Shown here: positions 27,433-36,357 of the stretch, one piece after another
How positions within the stretch are numbered: position 1 is the first letter of the stretch
How the letters are laid out: each line of letters starts with the position of its first letter
Origin: Pseudomonas wuhanensis
GTDB taxonomy: Bacteria > Pseudomonadota > Gammaproteobacteria > Pseudomonadales > Pseudomonadaceae
DNA length: 64,000 bases
Reading direction: 5' to 3'
NCBI RefSeq assembly: GCF_030687395.1
Contig: NZ_CP117430.1
Coordinates: 5,208,001-5,272,000, forward strand
The notes under the pieces: model-generated
What the model was told of the DNA's origin: nothing
The model's database searches: none
The model's input: the letters and a program-made list of their open reading frames with translations, nothing else
Translations under genes and position numbers: made by a program

Positions 27433-29046
27433 ATGTTACGAATCACCGAACTCAAGTTGCCGATCGACCATCCCGAAGAAGACCTTCGCCCTGCCATCGT
27501 GCAGCGCCTGGGCATCGCCAGTGATGACCTGCTCGATTTCACCTTGTTCAAGCGCAGCTACGATGCGCGCAAAAAGTCCTCCGAACTGTGCTTCATCTAC
27601 ACCATCGACCTCAACGTTCGCGATGAGGCGTCGGTGCTGCACACATTCGCCGATGACCGTAACGTCAACGTGGCGCCGGATGTCAGCTATAAAGTGGTCG
27701 GCCAGGCGCCGGCCGACCTGAGCCAGCGCCCGATCGTGGTCGGGTTCGGCCCGTGCGGGATCTTCGCCGGGCTGCTGCTGGCGCAAATGGGCTTCAAGCC
27801 GATCATCCTCGAACGTGGCACCGAAGTGCGTCAGCGCACCAAGGACACCTGGGGCCTGTGGCGCAAAAGCGTGCTTAACCCCGAGTCCAACGTTCAGTTC
27901 GGCGAAGGCGGCGCGGGTACGTTCTCCGACGGCAAGCTCTACAGCCAGATCAAGGACCCGAAATTCATCGGTCGCAAAGTCTTGCACGAGTTCGTCAAGG
28001 CCGGCGCGCCGGAAGAAATCCTCTACGTCAGCAAACCGCACATCGGTACGTTCCGTCTGACCGGTGTAGTCGAAAACATGCGCGAGCAGATTCGCGCCAT
28101 GGGCGGCGAAGTGCGCTTCCAGCAGCGCGTCACCGATGTGTTGATCGACGATGGCCAACTGGTTGGCGTCGAGCTCAATGGCGGCGAGCAGATCCATTCG
28201 AAACACGTGATTCTGGCCCTCGGCCACAGCGCCCGGGACACCTTCCGCATGCTCCACGGTCGTGGCGTGTACATGGAAGCCAAGCCGTTCTCGGTGGGTT
28301 TCCGCATTGAGCACCCACAATCGCTGATCGACCGCGCGCGCCTGGGCAAATACGCCGGACACCCGAAACTCGGTGCTGCCGACTACAAACTGGTGCACCA
28401 CGCCAGTAACGGTCGTTCGGTCTACAGCTTCTGCATGTGCCCGGGCGGCACCGTGGTGGCGGCGACCTCCGAGCCGAATCGCGTGGTCACCAACGGCATG
28501 AGTCAGTACTCGCGTAACGAGCGCAACGCCAACTCCGGGATCGTCGTCGGCATCACCCCGGAAGTCGATTACCCGGGCGGCCCGCTGGCCGGCATCGAGT
28601 TGCAGGAACGCCTGGAATCCCACGCCTTTGTGCTGGGCGGCAGCAATTACGAAGCGCCAGCGCAATTGGTCGGTGACTTCATTGCAGGCAAGCCATCCAC
28701 TGAATTGGGCAGCGTCGAACCGTCCTACAAGCCGGGCGTTGCCTTGGGTGATTTGGCCCTGGCCTTGCCGGCGTTTGCCATCGAAGCCATTCGCGAAGCC
28801 CTGCCGGCGTTCGAGAAGCAGATTCGTGGCTACTCGCTGCACGACGCCGTATTGACTGGGATCGAGACGCGCACGTCATCGCCGCTGCGGATTACCCGTA
28901 ACGAGTCGATGCAGAGCCTGAACGTGAAGGGCTTGTTCCCGGCCGGTGAAGGCGCGGGTTATGCGGGCGGGATTCTGTCGGCGGGTGTCGATGGTATTCG
29001 GATTGCCGAAGCGGTGGCCCGTGACATTCTTGGCCTCGAGGCCTGA
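27433..29046 (+). CDS. FAD-dependent dehydrogenase (COG2509 family)
   Basis: The protein has 537 residues. An N-terminal roughly 95-residue region (LRITELKLPIDHPEEDL) precedes the FAD-binding GFGPCGIFAGLLLAQMG at about 103-119. FGEGGAGTFSDGKLYSQ and the late GLFPAGEGAGYAGGI are hallmarks of the COG2509 'FAD-dependent dehydrogenase' group. Substrate and partner are unknown; cytoplasmic. It stands alone and ends just before a REPIN. Confidence 0.85.
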   Translation: MLRITELKLPIDHPEEDLRPAIVQRLGIASDDLLDFTLFKRSYDARKKSSELCFIYTIDLNVRDEASVLHTFADDRNVNVAPDVSYKVVGQAPADLSQRPIVVGFGPCGIFAGLLLAQMGFKPIILERGTEVRQRTKDTWGLWRKSVLNPESNVQFGEGGAGTFSDGKLYSQIKDPKFIGRKVLHEFVKAGAPEEILYVSKPHIGTFRLTGVVENMREQIRAMGGEVRFQQRVTDVLIDDGQLVGVELNGGEQIHSKHVILALGHSARDTFRMLHGRGVYMEAKPFSVGFRIEHPQSLIDRARLGKYAGHPKLGAADYKLVHHASNGRSVYSFCMCPGGTVVAATSEPNRVVTNGMSQYSRNERNANSGIVVGITPEVDYPGGPLAGIELQERLESHAFVLGGSNYEAPAQLVGDFIAGKPSTELGSVEPSYKPGVALGDLALALPAFAIEAIREALPAFEKQIRGYSLHDAVLTGIETRTSSPLRITRNESMQSLNVKGLFPAGEGAGYAGGILSAGVDGIRIAEAVARDILGLEA

Positions 29047-29071
29047 CACGCAGATCACCGAACAACACAAA

Positions 29072-29168
29072 ACCTGTGGGAGCCGGGCTTGCCCGCGATA
29101 GCGGTGGATCAGTCAACATTTCTGTTGAATTTGAATCCGTCATCGCGGGCAAGCCCGGCTCCCACAAG
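29072..29168. repeat. REP pair (REPIN), symmetrical variant
   Basis: CCTGTGGGAGCCGGGCTTGC and GCAAGCCCGGCTCCCACAAG face each other around GGTGGATCAGTCAAC. Both copies carry the same GAGCCGGGC variant instead of GAGCGGGC, so the two halves have changed together. Confidence 0.85.
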
Positions 29169-29190
29169 GGTCTTCAGCGTCTGAAAGATC

Positions 29191-30285
29191 TTAGATATTG
29201 GCGCGCAACACGCTGGCCGGCAGCGGCTCGCCGCGCTCGACACTCGCCGCCACGGCATCCATCAAACCGCTCAACTCATACCCCTGGGCCTTGAGCCAGG
29301 CCTGATCGTAATAGGTATCGGCATAGCGCTCGCCGCCGTCGCACAGAATCGCCACGATCGACCCCGACTCCCCCGCCGCCAGCATCTGGTGGGCTGCCAT
29401 CAAGGCACCGATCAGGTTGGTGCCGCTCGATCCGCCGACTCGTCGCCCCAAACGCTGCGCCAGGTAATGCATGGCCGCCAGCGACAACGCGTCCGGCACT
29501 TTGACCATCGCATCGATCACCTTGGGCAGGAACGACGCTTCCACCCGCGGCCGGCCAATGCCTTCAATCCGTGAACCGCAATCCAGGCGCAGGCTGGCAT
29601 CGCCGGTCTGGTAATAATCGAAGAACACCGAACGCTCGGCATCGGCGCACAGCACGCGGGTGCAATGCTGGCGATAGCGCACGTAGCGGCCGAGCGTCGC
29701 GGTAGTGCCGCCGGTGCCGGGGCTGGAAATCAGCCAGCTCGGTTCCGGGTGCTGCTCGAAGCGCATCTGCTGGAAGATCGATTCGGCGATGTTGTTGTTC
29801 GCCCGCCAGTCGGTGGCACGCTCGGCGTAGGTGAACTGGTCGATGAAGTGCCCGTCGTGTTCGCGAGCCAGGCGTTCGGATTCGGCGTAGATCTGCGTCG
29901 GATCGTCCACCAGATGGCTCTTGCCACCATAGAAAGCGATCTGCGCGATCTTTTCCTTGGACGTGGTCGCAGGCATCACCGCAATGAACGGCAACCCCAG
30001 CAGGCGGGCGAAGTACGCCTCGGAAATCGCCGTCGAACCGCTGGAGGCTTCGATCACCGGCGCACCGGGTTTGAGCCAGCCGTTACACAGGGCGTAGAGG
30101 AACAACGAACGCGCCAACCGGTGTTTCAGGCTGCCGGTGGGATGGCTCGACTCATCCTTGAAATACAACTCGATGCCCGGCAACCCCGGCAGCGGCAAGG
30201 GGATCAGGTGGGTGTCGGCGCTGCGCTGGAAGTCGGCTTCGATGATCCGGATGGCTTCGCGGGCCCACTGTCGGTTGTCGCTCAT
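29191..30285 (-). CDS. PLP-dependent cysteine synthase/desulfhydrase family protein (Cds1-like)
   Basis: This 364-residue fold-type II PLP enzyme has the PLP Lys at K54 in [13 protein letters not shown], the substrate loop [12 protein letters not shown], a phosphate-binding [11 protein letters not shown] and a late [15 protein letters not shown]. The overall layout resembles the group that includes mycobacterial L-cysteine desulfhydrase Cds1 rather than CysK/CysM. Cysteine breakdown to pyruvate, ammonia and sulfide is therefore a candidate reaction, not shown here. It is a single gene, divergent from nhaA. Confidence 0.8.
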   Translation of the reverse strand: MSDNRQWAREAIRIIEADFQRSADTHLIPLPLPGLPGIELYFKDESSHPTGSLKHRLARSLFLYALCNGWLKPGAPVIEASSGSTAISEAYFARLLGLPFIAVMPATTSKEKIAQIAFYGGKSHLVDDPTQIYAESERLAREHDGHFIDQFTYAERATDWRANNNIAESIFQQMRFEQHPEPSWLISSPGTGGTTATLGRYVRYRQHCTRVLCADAERSVFFDYYQTGDASLRLDCGSRIEGIGRPRVEASFLPKVIDAMVKVPDALSLAAMHYLAQRLGRRVGGSSGTNLIGALMAAHQMLAAGESGSIVAILCDGGERYADTYYDQAWLKAQGYELSGLMDAVAASVERGEPLPASVLRANI

Positions 30286-30536
30286 GATGGTTTTCTCGTT
30301 GAATCAGGCAAAGAGTCGGCCTTGTCGCAAGGCTCAGCCCACAAGCTTAGGAAAGAACCTACATCATGCACAGATACAGCTGAGGTCCAATACGTCCGGC
30401 AACTGCTAGGCTCAGGCCTTTGCTGACCGTCCGCGTTGTCACGACATATAACAAAAAAGAATATAACTTTTGTTTTAACAACTAACGGTACGGGTTAGGG
30501 TGTGCCACCTTTTGAATTCATCGATGGAGAGCGACC
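30286..30536. other. Divergent intergenic region, PLP enzyme / nhaA
   Basis: These 251 bases have an A/T-rich core at 30441-30485. Within it AACAAAA (30450-30456) and TTTTGTT (30468-30474) form an inverted repeat with an 11-base spacer. This is a candidate promoter or operator region; the binding protein is unknown. Confidence 0.4.
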
Positions 30537-31748
30537 TTGCCTCTGCGTAGCACGTTCACGCGTTTCTTTCAGTTGGAAGCTGCCAGCGGTCTGTTATTGA
30601 TCGCCGCGGCGGCCCTCGCCCTGATCATCAACAATTCCTCGCTGTCGTGGCTCTATAGCGGGCTGCTGGACACCCCCGTGGTGGCTCAAATCGGCGCACT
30701 GAAAATCGCCAAGCCGCTGCTGCTGTGGATCAACGACGGCCTGATGGCCCTGTTCTTCCTGCTGATCGGCCTGGAAGTGAAACGCGAAGTCCTCGACGGC
30801 CAACTGTCTAAACCGTCGCAAATCGTCCTGCCCGGCGCGGCGGCGATTGGCGGCATGGTGGTGCCGGCGCTGATCTACTGGTTCCTCAACCGCGACAACC
30901 CGTCCGCCTTGGGGGGCTGGGCGATCCCGACCGCCACCGATATTGCCTTCGCCCTTGGCGTACTGGCCTTGCTGGGTAAACGCGTGCCGGTGTCGCTGAA
31001 ACTGTTCCTCATGACCCTGGCGATCATCGATGACCTGGGCGCGATCATCATCATCGCGATCTTCTATTCCGGCGCGCTGTCGACCTTGTCCCTGGCATTG
31101 GCTGCGACCTGCATCGCGGCCTTGATCGGGATGAACCGACTTGGCGTGGTTAAACTCGGGCCGTACATGATCATCGGGCTGATCCTCTGGGTCTGCGTGC
31201 TCAAGAGCGGCGTGCACGCCACGCTGGCCGGCGTGACCCTGGCCTTCTGCATTCCCCTGCGCACGAAAAACGCCGAGCCTTCGCCGCTGCTGACCCTGGA
31301 ACATGCCCTGCATCCGTGGGTGGCCTACGGCATCCTGCCGCTGTTCGCCTTCGCCAACGCCGGCCTGTCCCTGAGCGGCGTGACCGTCGAAAGCTTCACC
31401 CATCACGTACCGATGGGTATCGCCGTCGGCCTGCTGCTGGGCAAGACCATCGGTGTCTACGGCCTGACCTGGCTGGCGGTGAAAATCGGCATCGCCACCC
31501 TGCCCCAAGGCGCCAACTGGGGTCAGGTGCTGGGCGTGGCGATCCTCTGCGGCATCGGTTTCACCATGAGCCTGTTCGTCGGTTCCCTGGCCTTCGTGCC
31601 CGGCACCAGTGAATACGCCGGGATGGATCGCATGGGGATTCTGACCGGTTCGATTCTGGCGGCATTGATCGGTTATGCGGTGACGGCGGCGGCGAGTCGC
31701 AAGAGCGCTGCGCTGCCGGCCCTGAAACCCGGAGAACAATCCCTGTAA
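30537..31748 (+). CDS. nhaA: Na+/H+ antiporter NhaA
   Basis: This 403-residue polytopic protein contains the paired ion-binding aspartates D165-D166 ([10 protein letters not shown]), matching D163/D164 of E. coli NhaA, and the assembly Asp in [13 protein letters not shown]. It exchanges external H+ for internal Na+ across the inner membrane. The start is TTG at 30537, supported by GGAG at 30526-30529 and by the family-typical N-terminus [13 protein letters not shown]; no ATG fits. Confidence 0.95.
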   Translation: MPLRSTFTRFFQLEAASGLLLIAAAALALIINNSSLSWLYSGLLDTPVVAQIGALKIAKPLLLWINDGLMALFFLLIGLEVKREVLDGQLSKPSQIVLPGAAAIGGMVVPALIYWFLNRDNPSALGGWAIPTATDIAFALGVLALLGKRVPVSLKLFLMTLAIIDDLGAIIIIAIFYSGALSTLSLALAATCIAALIGMNRLGVVKLGPYMIIGLILWVCVLKSGVHATLAGVTLAFCIPLRTKNAEPSPLLTLEHALHPWVAYGILPLFAFANAGLSLSGVTVESFTHHVPMGIAVGLLLGKTIGVYGLTWLAVKIGIATLPQGANWGQVLGVAILCGIGFTMSLFVGSLAFVPGTSEYAGMDRMGILTGSILAALIGYAVTAAASRKSAALPALKPGEQSL

Positions 31749-31798
31749 TCTTCAGGATTCGTCCTACAGCCACGATTCGTCACGTTCGTTAACGTCGT

Positions 31799-31821
31799 GC
31801 AGCCCCTCTTTCGGGGGTTGC
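31799..31821 (+). terminator. Hairpin between nhaA and the bacteriocin gene
   Basis: GCAGCCCC pairs with GGGGTTGC (one G-T wobble) around a 6-base loop, about 50 bases after the nhaA stop and 25 before the bacteriocin start. There is no T-tract, so it may be a weak terminator or a leader hairpin. Confidence 0.4.
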
Positions 31822-31846
31822 CGATGGACGAATGAAAGGACAATCA

Positions 31847-33073
31847 GTGGCTGGCAACAAGGACATCCCAAGGGTGCAAAACCCGCCGTCGGGCGATGGG
31901 CATCACGTCACTCATCGCTATATGACGGCCACCGAATTGGCCCAGCGTGACGCCAGACAAAACGCCTACGACGCCATGCTGGCCAGGCAGCTGGCCTTCG
32001 AAGACAGCCTTCACGTCACAGCGAAAAAGGACGATGTTGTCCGCGCGGGATGCGTGTTCGCCAAGTCCTGCAAACTGCCCGATGCAATCATCGACTACAC
32101 GAATCCTTCCGGCGTTGTTCCGACTGACAGCCTGAAAGACTATGGCGAGCTGGTTCTGCTGGGTGCTCGCGAGGTCGATGAAAGCGGTGGTATCCCGCTC
32201 AAGAAAATCAGTGGCACTGCCATTCCGGCAGGTTTCGGCAGCTTCGCCCTGGGTGGCTCAGCGTTTGCCGCACTGCCCGCCGTCGCCGCCAGCACCGCTG
32301 CAGCCACCTTGGCAGGTCTGGTGGGCTTGGTCATACCGTCGAGTCTTGGCGACAGCTCGCTCTACACCGAAGATCAACTGCGATCCCTCAAACAGGCACG
32401 CACTCGCGTGCGCCTCAGAGTCGAGCAGCAGGCTGACGGCAGTCTCAAGGGATACGGTTTCTACACCGGTAAAAACCGTGACTGGGAGATGGTCGATGTC
32501 GTGCAATTCACCTTGCGCGGCAATCAGCAGGTGGCTGATCTTGGGGACGGCATCGAGCTGATCTGGACACCGGTCGAGGACGGTTCAAACGTCCTCGGCA
32601 TCCCCGCTTTGGAAGCCGCACCGCAAGCACCGCATATCTGGGTTTATCCGCCGACTAAGGCAGCTGACAGCATCATCGTGAATCCGGTGTACCCGCCTGA
32701 GTACAAGGATTTCATTCTTGTGTTTCCGGCGGATTCGGGGGTTGGGCCGTTATACATCGTAGTTAACACTTCACGTAAAGGCCTACCATCAGCGGGGCAT
32801 AGCTATCATAAACCTCCGAAAACAGAACAAATCACCGCGTTTCCCGGCCTGAAAAAAGCAAAAAAAATGAATCCTATACAAGGAGGTGGTGGGCTTCGAG
32901 AACGTTGGACAGATGCCAAGGGCAGGAGAATTTACGAGTGGGATTCGATGCACGGAGAATTGGAGGTATACCGCGCAAGTGATGGAGCCCACTTAGGAGC
33001 GTTTGACCCCATTACAGGTGAACGGCGCGAAGACCCGAAAGATGAAAGAAGCATCAAGAAAAAATATTTGTGA
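31847..33073 (+). CDS. S-type pyocin-like bacteriocin with colicin E3-type 16S rRNase domain
   Basis: The protein has 408 residues. GTG 31847 (MAGNKDIPRVQNPPSGDG) is preferred over ATG 31832 because AAGGA at 31836-31840 is 6 bases before it and the protein then begins like other pyocin-S-domain proteins. Residues 1-60 are a short head, followed by the conserved GCVFAKSC and a hydrophobic Ala/Gly stretch (130-165). The Pyocin_S translocation domain runs to about 300. Residues about 317-408 form the killing domain: RRIYEWDSMHGELE contains D366, H369 and E373, matching colicin E3 D510, H513 and E517, which cut 16S rRNA in the decoding site. A long receptor-binding coiled coil is absent. The immunity gene follows at once. 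The 3' third is more A/T-rich than the rest. Confidence 0.9.
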   Translation: MAGNKDIPRVQNPPSGDGHHVTHRYMTATELAQRDARQNAYDAMLARQLAFEDSLHVTAKKDDVVRAGCVFAKSCKLPDAIIDYTNPSGVVPTDSLKDYGELVLLGAREVDESGGIPLKKISGTAIPAGFGSFALGGSAFAALPAVAASTAAATLAGLVGLVIPSSLGDSSLYTEDQLRSLKQARTRVRLRVEQQADGSLKGYGFYTGKNRDWEMVDVVQFTLRGNQQVADLGDGIELIWTPVEDGSNVLGIPALEAAPQAPHIWVYPPTKAADSIIVNPVYPPEYKDFILVFPADSGVGPLYIVVNTSRKGLPSAGHSYHKPPKTEQITAFPGLKKAKKMNPIQGGGGLRERWTDAKGRRIYEWDSMHGELEVYRASDGAHLGAFDPITGERREDPKDERSIKKKYL

Positions 33074-33080
33074 GGTAATG

Positions 33081-33335
33081 ATGGGATTAAAACTGAGACT
33101 GGAGTGGTACGACAAACAAACCCAACTCTGCCAAGGCGAGGAATCGTCCAAAGACTTAGGCGATGATGAGTCAGTATTGAATGCCTTGGGTATCCCGGTG
33201 GAAAACAACATCAATAATGGCGGTTTCAATGTAATTGAAAAATGGGTCGCTACAATTCAGCCTTTTTTTCAACACGACATCGTCTTGACCACTTACGACT
33301 ATCAAATTGCGTTTGATTACAGTGAAGCCTGGTAA
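33081..33335 (+). CDS. Cloacin/colicin E3-type immunity protein
   Basis: This 84-residue protein is the same length as colicin E3 immunity and aligns along its length by eye: MGLKLRLEWYDK, SSKDLGDD, NNINNGGF, VIEKWV, IQPFFQH and a final DY-W. It binds the rRNase domain and protects the producer. ATG 33081 is chosen over ATG 33078 because GAGG at 33072-33075 gives 5-base spacing and the product then begins MGLKL. The ribosome site overlaps the toxin stop, so toxin and immunity are coupled. The DNA is A/T-rich like the toxin 3' end. Confidence 0.92.
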   Translation: MGLKLRLEWYDKQTQLCQGEESSKDLGDDESVLNALGIPVENNINNGGFNVIEKWVATIQPFFQHDIVLTTYDYQIAFDYSEAW

Positions 33336-33391
33336 CAAGCCCCCCTATGATCTACAAAATTGAAGCCTTTGATAAAAAAACTGAGTTTATT

Positions 33392-33526
33392 GATCGTCCC
33401 CACGCTCCGCGTGGGAATGCCGCCGGGGACGCTCTGCGTTCCGCTGGCGACGCTAGACTCGAGTCCTGCGCACTGGTGACGCGGAGCGTCACGAGATGCA
33501 TTCCCACGCGGAGCGTGGGAATGATC
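33392..33526. repeat. Long palindromic GATC-ended intergenic repeat
   Basis: GATCGTCCCCACGCTCCGCG at one end is mirrored by CGCGGAGCGTGGGAATGATC at the other, with a nested GACGCTCTGCGT / GACGCGGAGCGTC pair. It is the same family as 43043-43144 and 49365-49475, but here the middle is longer (about 135 bases in all). Confidence 0.85.
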
Positions 33527-33546
33527 AGAAACCCCACAGCCAAAAA

Positions 33547-33580
33547 GAAAACCCCGACCAGTCACCTGATCGGGGTTTTC
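33547..33580. terminator. Bidirectional terminator, immunity gene / glycine-zipper lipoprotein
   Basis: GAAAACCCCGA (33547-33557) pairs with TCGGGGTTTTC (33570-33580), extended by CAG/CTG around loop TCAC. A- and T-runs on both sides let it serve the plus-strand bacteriocin unit and the minus-strand lipoprotein gene. Confidence 0.85.
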
Positions 33581-33599
33581 TTTCACCTTACATTCCCAC

Positions 33600-34064
33600 T
33601 CAGTGCGAAACGCGGCTAGTCCCATCCACAGTGGCAATCCGCACCCGCTCACCCACACGGAATACTTCGTTCGGCTGAACTTGCTGCACGTAGGCGCGCA
33701 TGCTGCCATCGTCTTCGCGCACGGTGATTTCGACGCCTTGAGTACGGGTCAGGCCTTCTTCGGCAGCCGAGCCCACCAGGCCGCCGGCGACGGCGCCGAT
33801 GACCGCTGCGACGATGCTGCCGCGACCGCCGCCGATGGCGCTACCGCCGACACCGCCCACGACTGCACCGGCGGCGCTGCCGATCGGGGTTTTGGTGCCT
33901 TCGATTTTCACCGGACGCAGGGCTTCGATGGTACCCATGCGAATCGTCTGCACACGACGCGCTTCGTCACGGGAGTAGGAGTCACCGGTCAGGCTCGATT
34001 GGCAACCGGAGAGCAACATCGCCATCGTGGAAAAGGAAGCAACCAGCAGAACAGACTTACGCAT
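33600..34064 (-). CDS. Glycine-zipper lipoprotein (SlyB/PcpB-like)
   Basis: The 154-residue protein has lipobox LLSGC. The centre is a glycine-zipper 2TM domain rich in GxxxG (GSAAGAVVGGVGGSAIGGG; VIGAVAGGLVGSAAEEG). The C-terminal part (YVQQVQPNEVFRVGERVRI) is typical of SlyB-type outer-membrane lipoproteins that support envelope integrity. The start at 34064 is chosen for the signal peptide MRKSVLLVASF; GGAG lies 9 bases upstream. Confidence 0.88.
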   Translation of the reverse strand: MRKSVLLVASFSTMAMLLSGCQSSLTGDSYSRDEARRVQTIRMGTIEALRPVKIEGTKTPIGSAAGAVVGGVGGSAIGGGRGSIVAAVIGAVAGGLVGSAAEEGLTRTQGVEITVREDDGSMRAYVQQVQPNEVFRVGERVRIATVDGTSRVSH

Positions 34065-34233
34065 AGCATCAAACTCCATAGGACAGGTATCCATTAAACT
34101 CCGCAGCTTGACGCCTGTCACGGCATTGCCCGGATAAAATTGGTTTCATTCAGGCCCGATACAGGCGCTTTTTCGAACTCAGCACACAGTAGCGTCAAAT
34201 TACAAAATCTGCGCCGCTGACCCAAGGATTTTC

Positions 34234-34470
34234 ATGGATTACTTCATCATTGTCGTCACGACCGTCGCCGGCTTGTACTTCCATGGGTGGCTGTACGTGC
34301 GGATCAAACGCTGGATGGACCGCGACCTGGCGTTGTCACTGGCGGGTAAAGACGAACAGAAAAGAGCCTTTATGCTCCAGCAACTGGCAAACGCTCAAAC
34401 GCAGAAGATCAAGCGGCGGGACCTGCCTCAGTGGCTTGAGGCCGCTGCGGCAGGGTATCCCGATCGGTAG
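34234..34470 (+). CDS. Small membrane-anchored protein of unknown function
   Basis: This 78-residue protein has one N-terminal hydrophobic segment (YFIIVVTTVAGLYFHGWLYV) followed by a charged, helical cytoplasmic part (LALSLAGKDEQKRAFMLQQL) ending in LPQWLEAAAAGYPDR. No named family was recognised. It converges with pdxH, with only 5 bases between stop codons, so the two transcripts probably overlap. Confidence 0.7.
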   Translation: MDYFIIVVTTVAGLYFHGWLYVRIKRWMDRDLALSLAGKDEQKRAFMLQQLANAQTQKIKRRDLPQWLEAAAAGYPDR

Positions 34471-34475
34471 GCTGT

Positions 34476-35123
34476 TTACGGCGCCAGGCGTTCACGAACC
34501 CAGTCGGCGCCCTGCAAGCGGTAGTTGAGGCGATCGTGCAGACGGCTCGGACGGCCCTGCCAGAATTCGATGCGCTCGGGTAGCAAGCGATAACCGCCCC
34601 AGTGCTCGGGGCAGTGAGGCTGGGTGTCGCTGAAACGTTGCTCGGTGTTCTTGAGCAGCGCTTCCAGTTCGCCGCGATCGGCGATCACCCGGCTCTGGGG
34701 CGAGGCCCAGGCACCGAGACGGCTGCCCAGAGGACGAACCTGATAATAAGCGTCGGACTCTTCAGGCGTGACCTTCACCACCCGCCCTTCGATGCGTACC
34801 TGGCGCTCCAGGGCCGGCCAGAAGAACGTCATGGCCGCAAATGGATTGGCTGCCAGTTGCTGCCCCTTGTCGCTTTCATAGTTGGTGAAGAAGGTGAAGC
34901 CCTGCTCGTCCAGGCCCTTGAGCAGCAGGATGCGGCAATGCGGCCGACCGTCCTGATCGACGGTGGCCAGCGTCATGGCATTCGCCTCCACCGGCACCTG
35001 CTCGGTATTCACCGCATCGGCAAACCACTGATGGAACAGCGCGAACGGCTCGGCCGGGGCTTGCGCCTCGGTCAGGCCATCTCGGGTGTAGTCGCGACGC
35101 ATATCTGCCAAGGGCCGGGTCAT
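34476..35123 (-). CDS. pdxH: Pyridoxine/pyridoxamine 5'-phosphate oxidase PdxH
   Basis: This 215-residue FMN enzyme oxidises PNP/PMP to pyridoxal 5'-phosphate in the cytoplasm. Family motifs include [14 protein letters not shown] ([19 protein letters not shown]), [31 protein letters not shown] and a C-terminal [15 protein letters not shown]. It is full length. It is transcribed in the same direction as the upstream OmpA lipoprotein gene, 24 bases away, so co-transcription is possible. Confidence 0.95.
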   Translation of the reverse strand: MTRPLADMRRDYTRDGLTEAQAPAEPFALFHQWFADAVNTEQVPVEANAMTLATVDQDGRPHCRILLLKGLDEQGFTFFTNYESDKGQQLAANPFAAMTFFWPALERQVRIEGRVVKVTPEESDAYYQVRPLGSRLGAWASPQSRVIADRGELEALLKNTEQRFSDTQPHCPEHWGGYRLLPERIEFWQGRPSRLHDRLNYRLQGADWVRERLAP

Positions 35124-35147
35124 GGCGCATTCCTTTTGGTTAACGAA

Positions 35148-36245
35148 TCACTGCTTTGTGGCGTCGGCGGCGACGACTTTCTTGGTGTCGGCGGCAGCTT
35201 TAGCTGGCGCAGTCTTTTTCACTATTGCTTTTTTGGCTGGAGCCTTGGCAGCCGCTTTCTTGGCCGGTGCCTTTTTCGTCGCCGGCACAGCCGCTTTCTT
35301 CGCAGCAGGTGCCGGGGTCACAGGCTTGGCCACAGGCTTGATGTCTTGCGCAGCGACCATCGTTTTCACTGGTGCCGGAGCCGGCATGTTGTACTTGCTC
35401 AGCAACGCGACCATGGTATTTGCCGGCGTCACCAACAGCTCGACGCGACGGTTCAAGGCACGACCTTCAGAACTGTCGTTGGCGGCACGCGGAGCCTCAC
35501 CACCCATGCCGCGCAGCATCAGGCGATCACGCTGCAGACCGCTGAGACGGAAGATCGCCGCCACTGCCTGGGCACGTTCCTGGCTCAGCTTCACGTTGGC
35601 CGGAGCGGCGCCCGAGGTATCACTGTGACCGAGTACCAGCACGGCAGTCTTTGGATCGACTTCGAGGATTTTCGCGACTCGGGTGAACGGGCCGAGGGTC
35701 ACCGGCAGCAGCATGGCCGGACGATCAGGGTTGAACGAGCCGTCTACCGGTGCCGTGACGACCAGCACGTTTTCGCGGCGCTCAAGTTTCAGGTTGCTGT
35801 CCTTGATCGCCTCACGCAGGCGCGGTTCGTAGTCGTCGAGCCAGGCTTGAGTGACTTTCGGATCGGGCATCGGCACGGCTTTGGCGGTGCTCTGCTCCTT
35901 GCCGCCGAACGGCCACCACCAATTGCCACCGGCATCGGCTTCAGCCTTGGCTGCAACGACCGGCTTGGCTTCAGGTTTAACTTCCGGTTTCACGTCCAGT
36001 TTGGCCACTTTGTCGGCAGCGTCATCAGAACCGAACGGCCAGTACCAAGGGGATGCACTGTCAGCCTTGGCGACGGGGGCTGTTGCAGCAGGTTTCAGCG
36101 GGGCCGGGGCCGGCTCTTTGGTCCCCACCTTGTCGGAAGAGCCGAACGGCCACCAGCTGCCGCCGTCTGCGTCATTTTGTGGGGTTTGTGCGCAACCGGT
36201 GATAGCGAAGCACAGGGCCAGGGCGAGAGTTTTATTGGACGACAT
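35148..36245 (-). CDS. OmpA-domain lipoprotein with WPFG repeats and Ala/Lys-rich tail
   Basis: The 365-residue protein has lipobox AITGC. The N-terminal third contains three W-rich repeats (SWWPFGSSDK, WYWPFGSDDA, NWWWPFGGKE) separated by Pro/Ala/Lys linkers. The OmpA C-like peptidoglycan-binding domain follows (about 150-290), with GHSDTSGAAPANVKLSQERA and GRALNRRVEL. The last roughly 50 residues are almost only Ala, Lys, Pro and Val, like histone H1/AlgP tails. It probably anchors the outer membrane to peptidoglycan; the tail is unusual for this location. It lies upstream of pdxH in the same direction. Confidence 0.85.
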   Translation of the reverse strand: MSSNKTLALALCFAITGCAQTPQNDADGGSWWPFGSSDKVGTKEPAPAPLKPAATAPVAKADSASPWYWPFGSDDAADKVAKLDVKPEVKPEAKPVVAAKAEADAGGNWWWPFGGKEQSTAKAVPMPDPKVTQAWLDDYEPRLREAIKDSNLKLERRENVLVVTAPVDGSFNPDRPAMLLPVTLGPFTRVAKILEVDPKTAVLVLGHSDTSGAAPANVKLSQERAQAVAAIFRLSGLQRDRLMLRGMGGEAPRAANDSSEGRALNRRVELLVTPANTMVALLSKYNMPAPAPVKTMVAAQDIKPVAKPVTPAPAAKKAAVPATKKAPAKKAAAKAPAKKAIVKKTAPAKAAADTKKVVAADATKQ

Positions 36246-36357
36246 TGGATATCCACAAAATGAAGTAATGAAGAATCAGACCGGGTTAGCCCGGATAAAC
36301 AGCGCTTTGAAACCACAAAGACTTTCGGGTTCCGGCCCTGGCCCCCTTAAGTGTGAT

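Noticed and set aside
27436..28842. 468-codon open frame antisense to the FAD dehydrogenase
   Set aside because: Composition typical of a shadow frame; the plus-strand gene has clear FAD motifs.
33347..33619. 90-codon open frame after the immunity gene
   Set aside because: It consists of the long palindromic repeat and the terminator; the translation only reflects the repeat.
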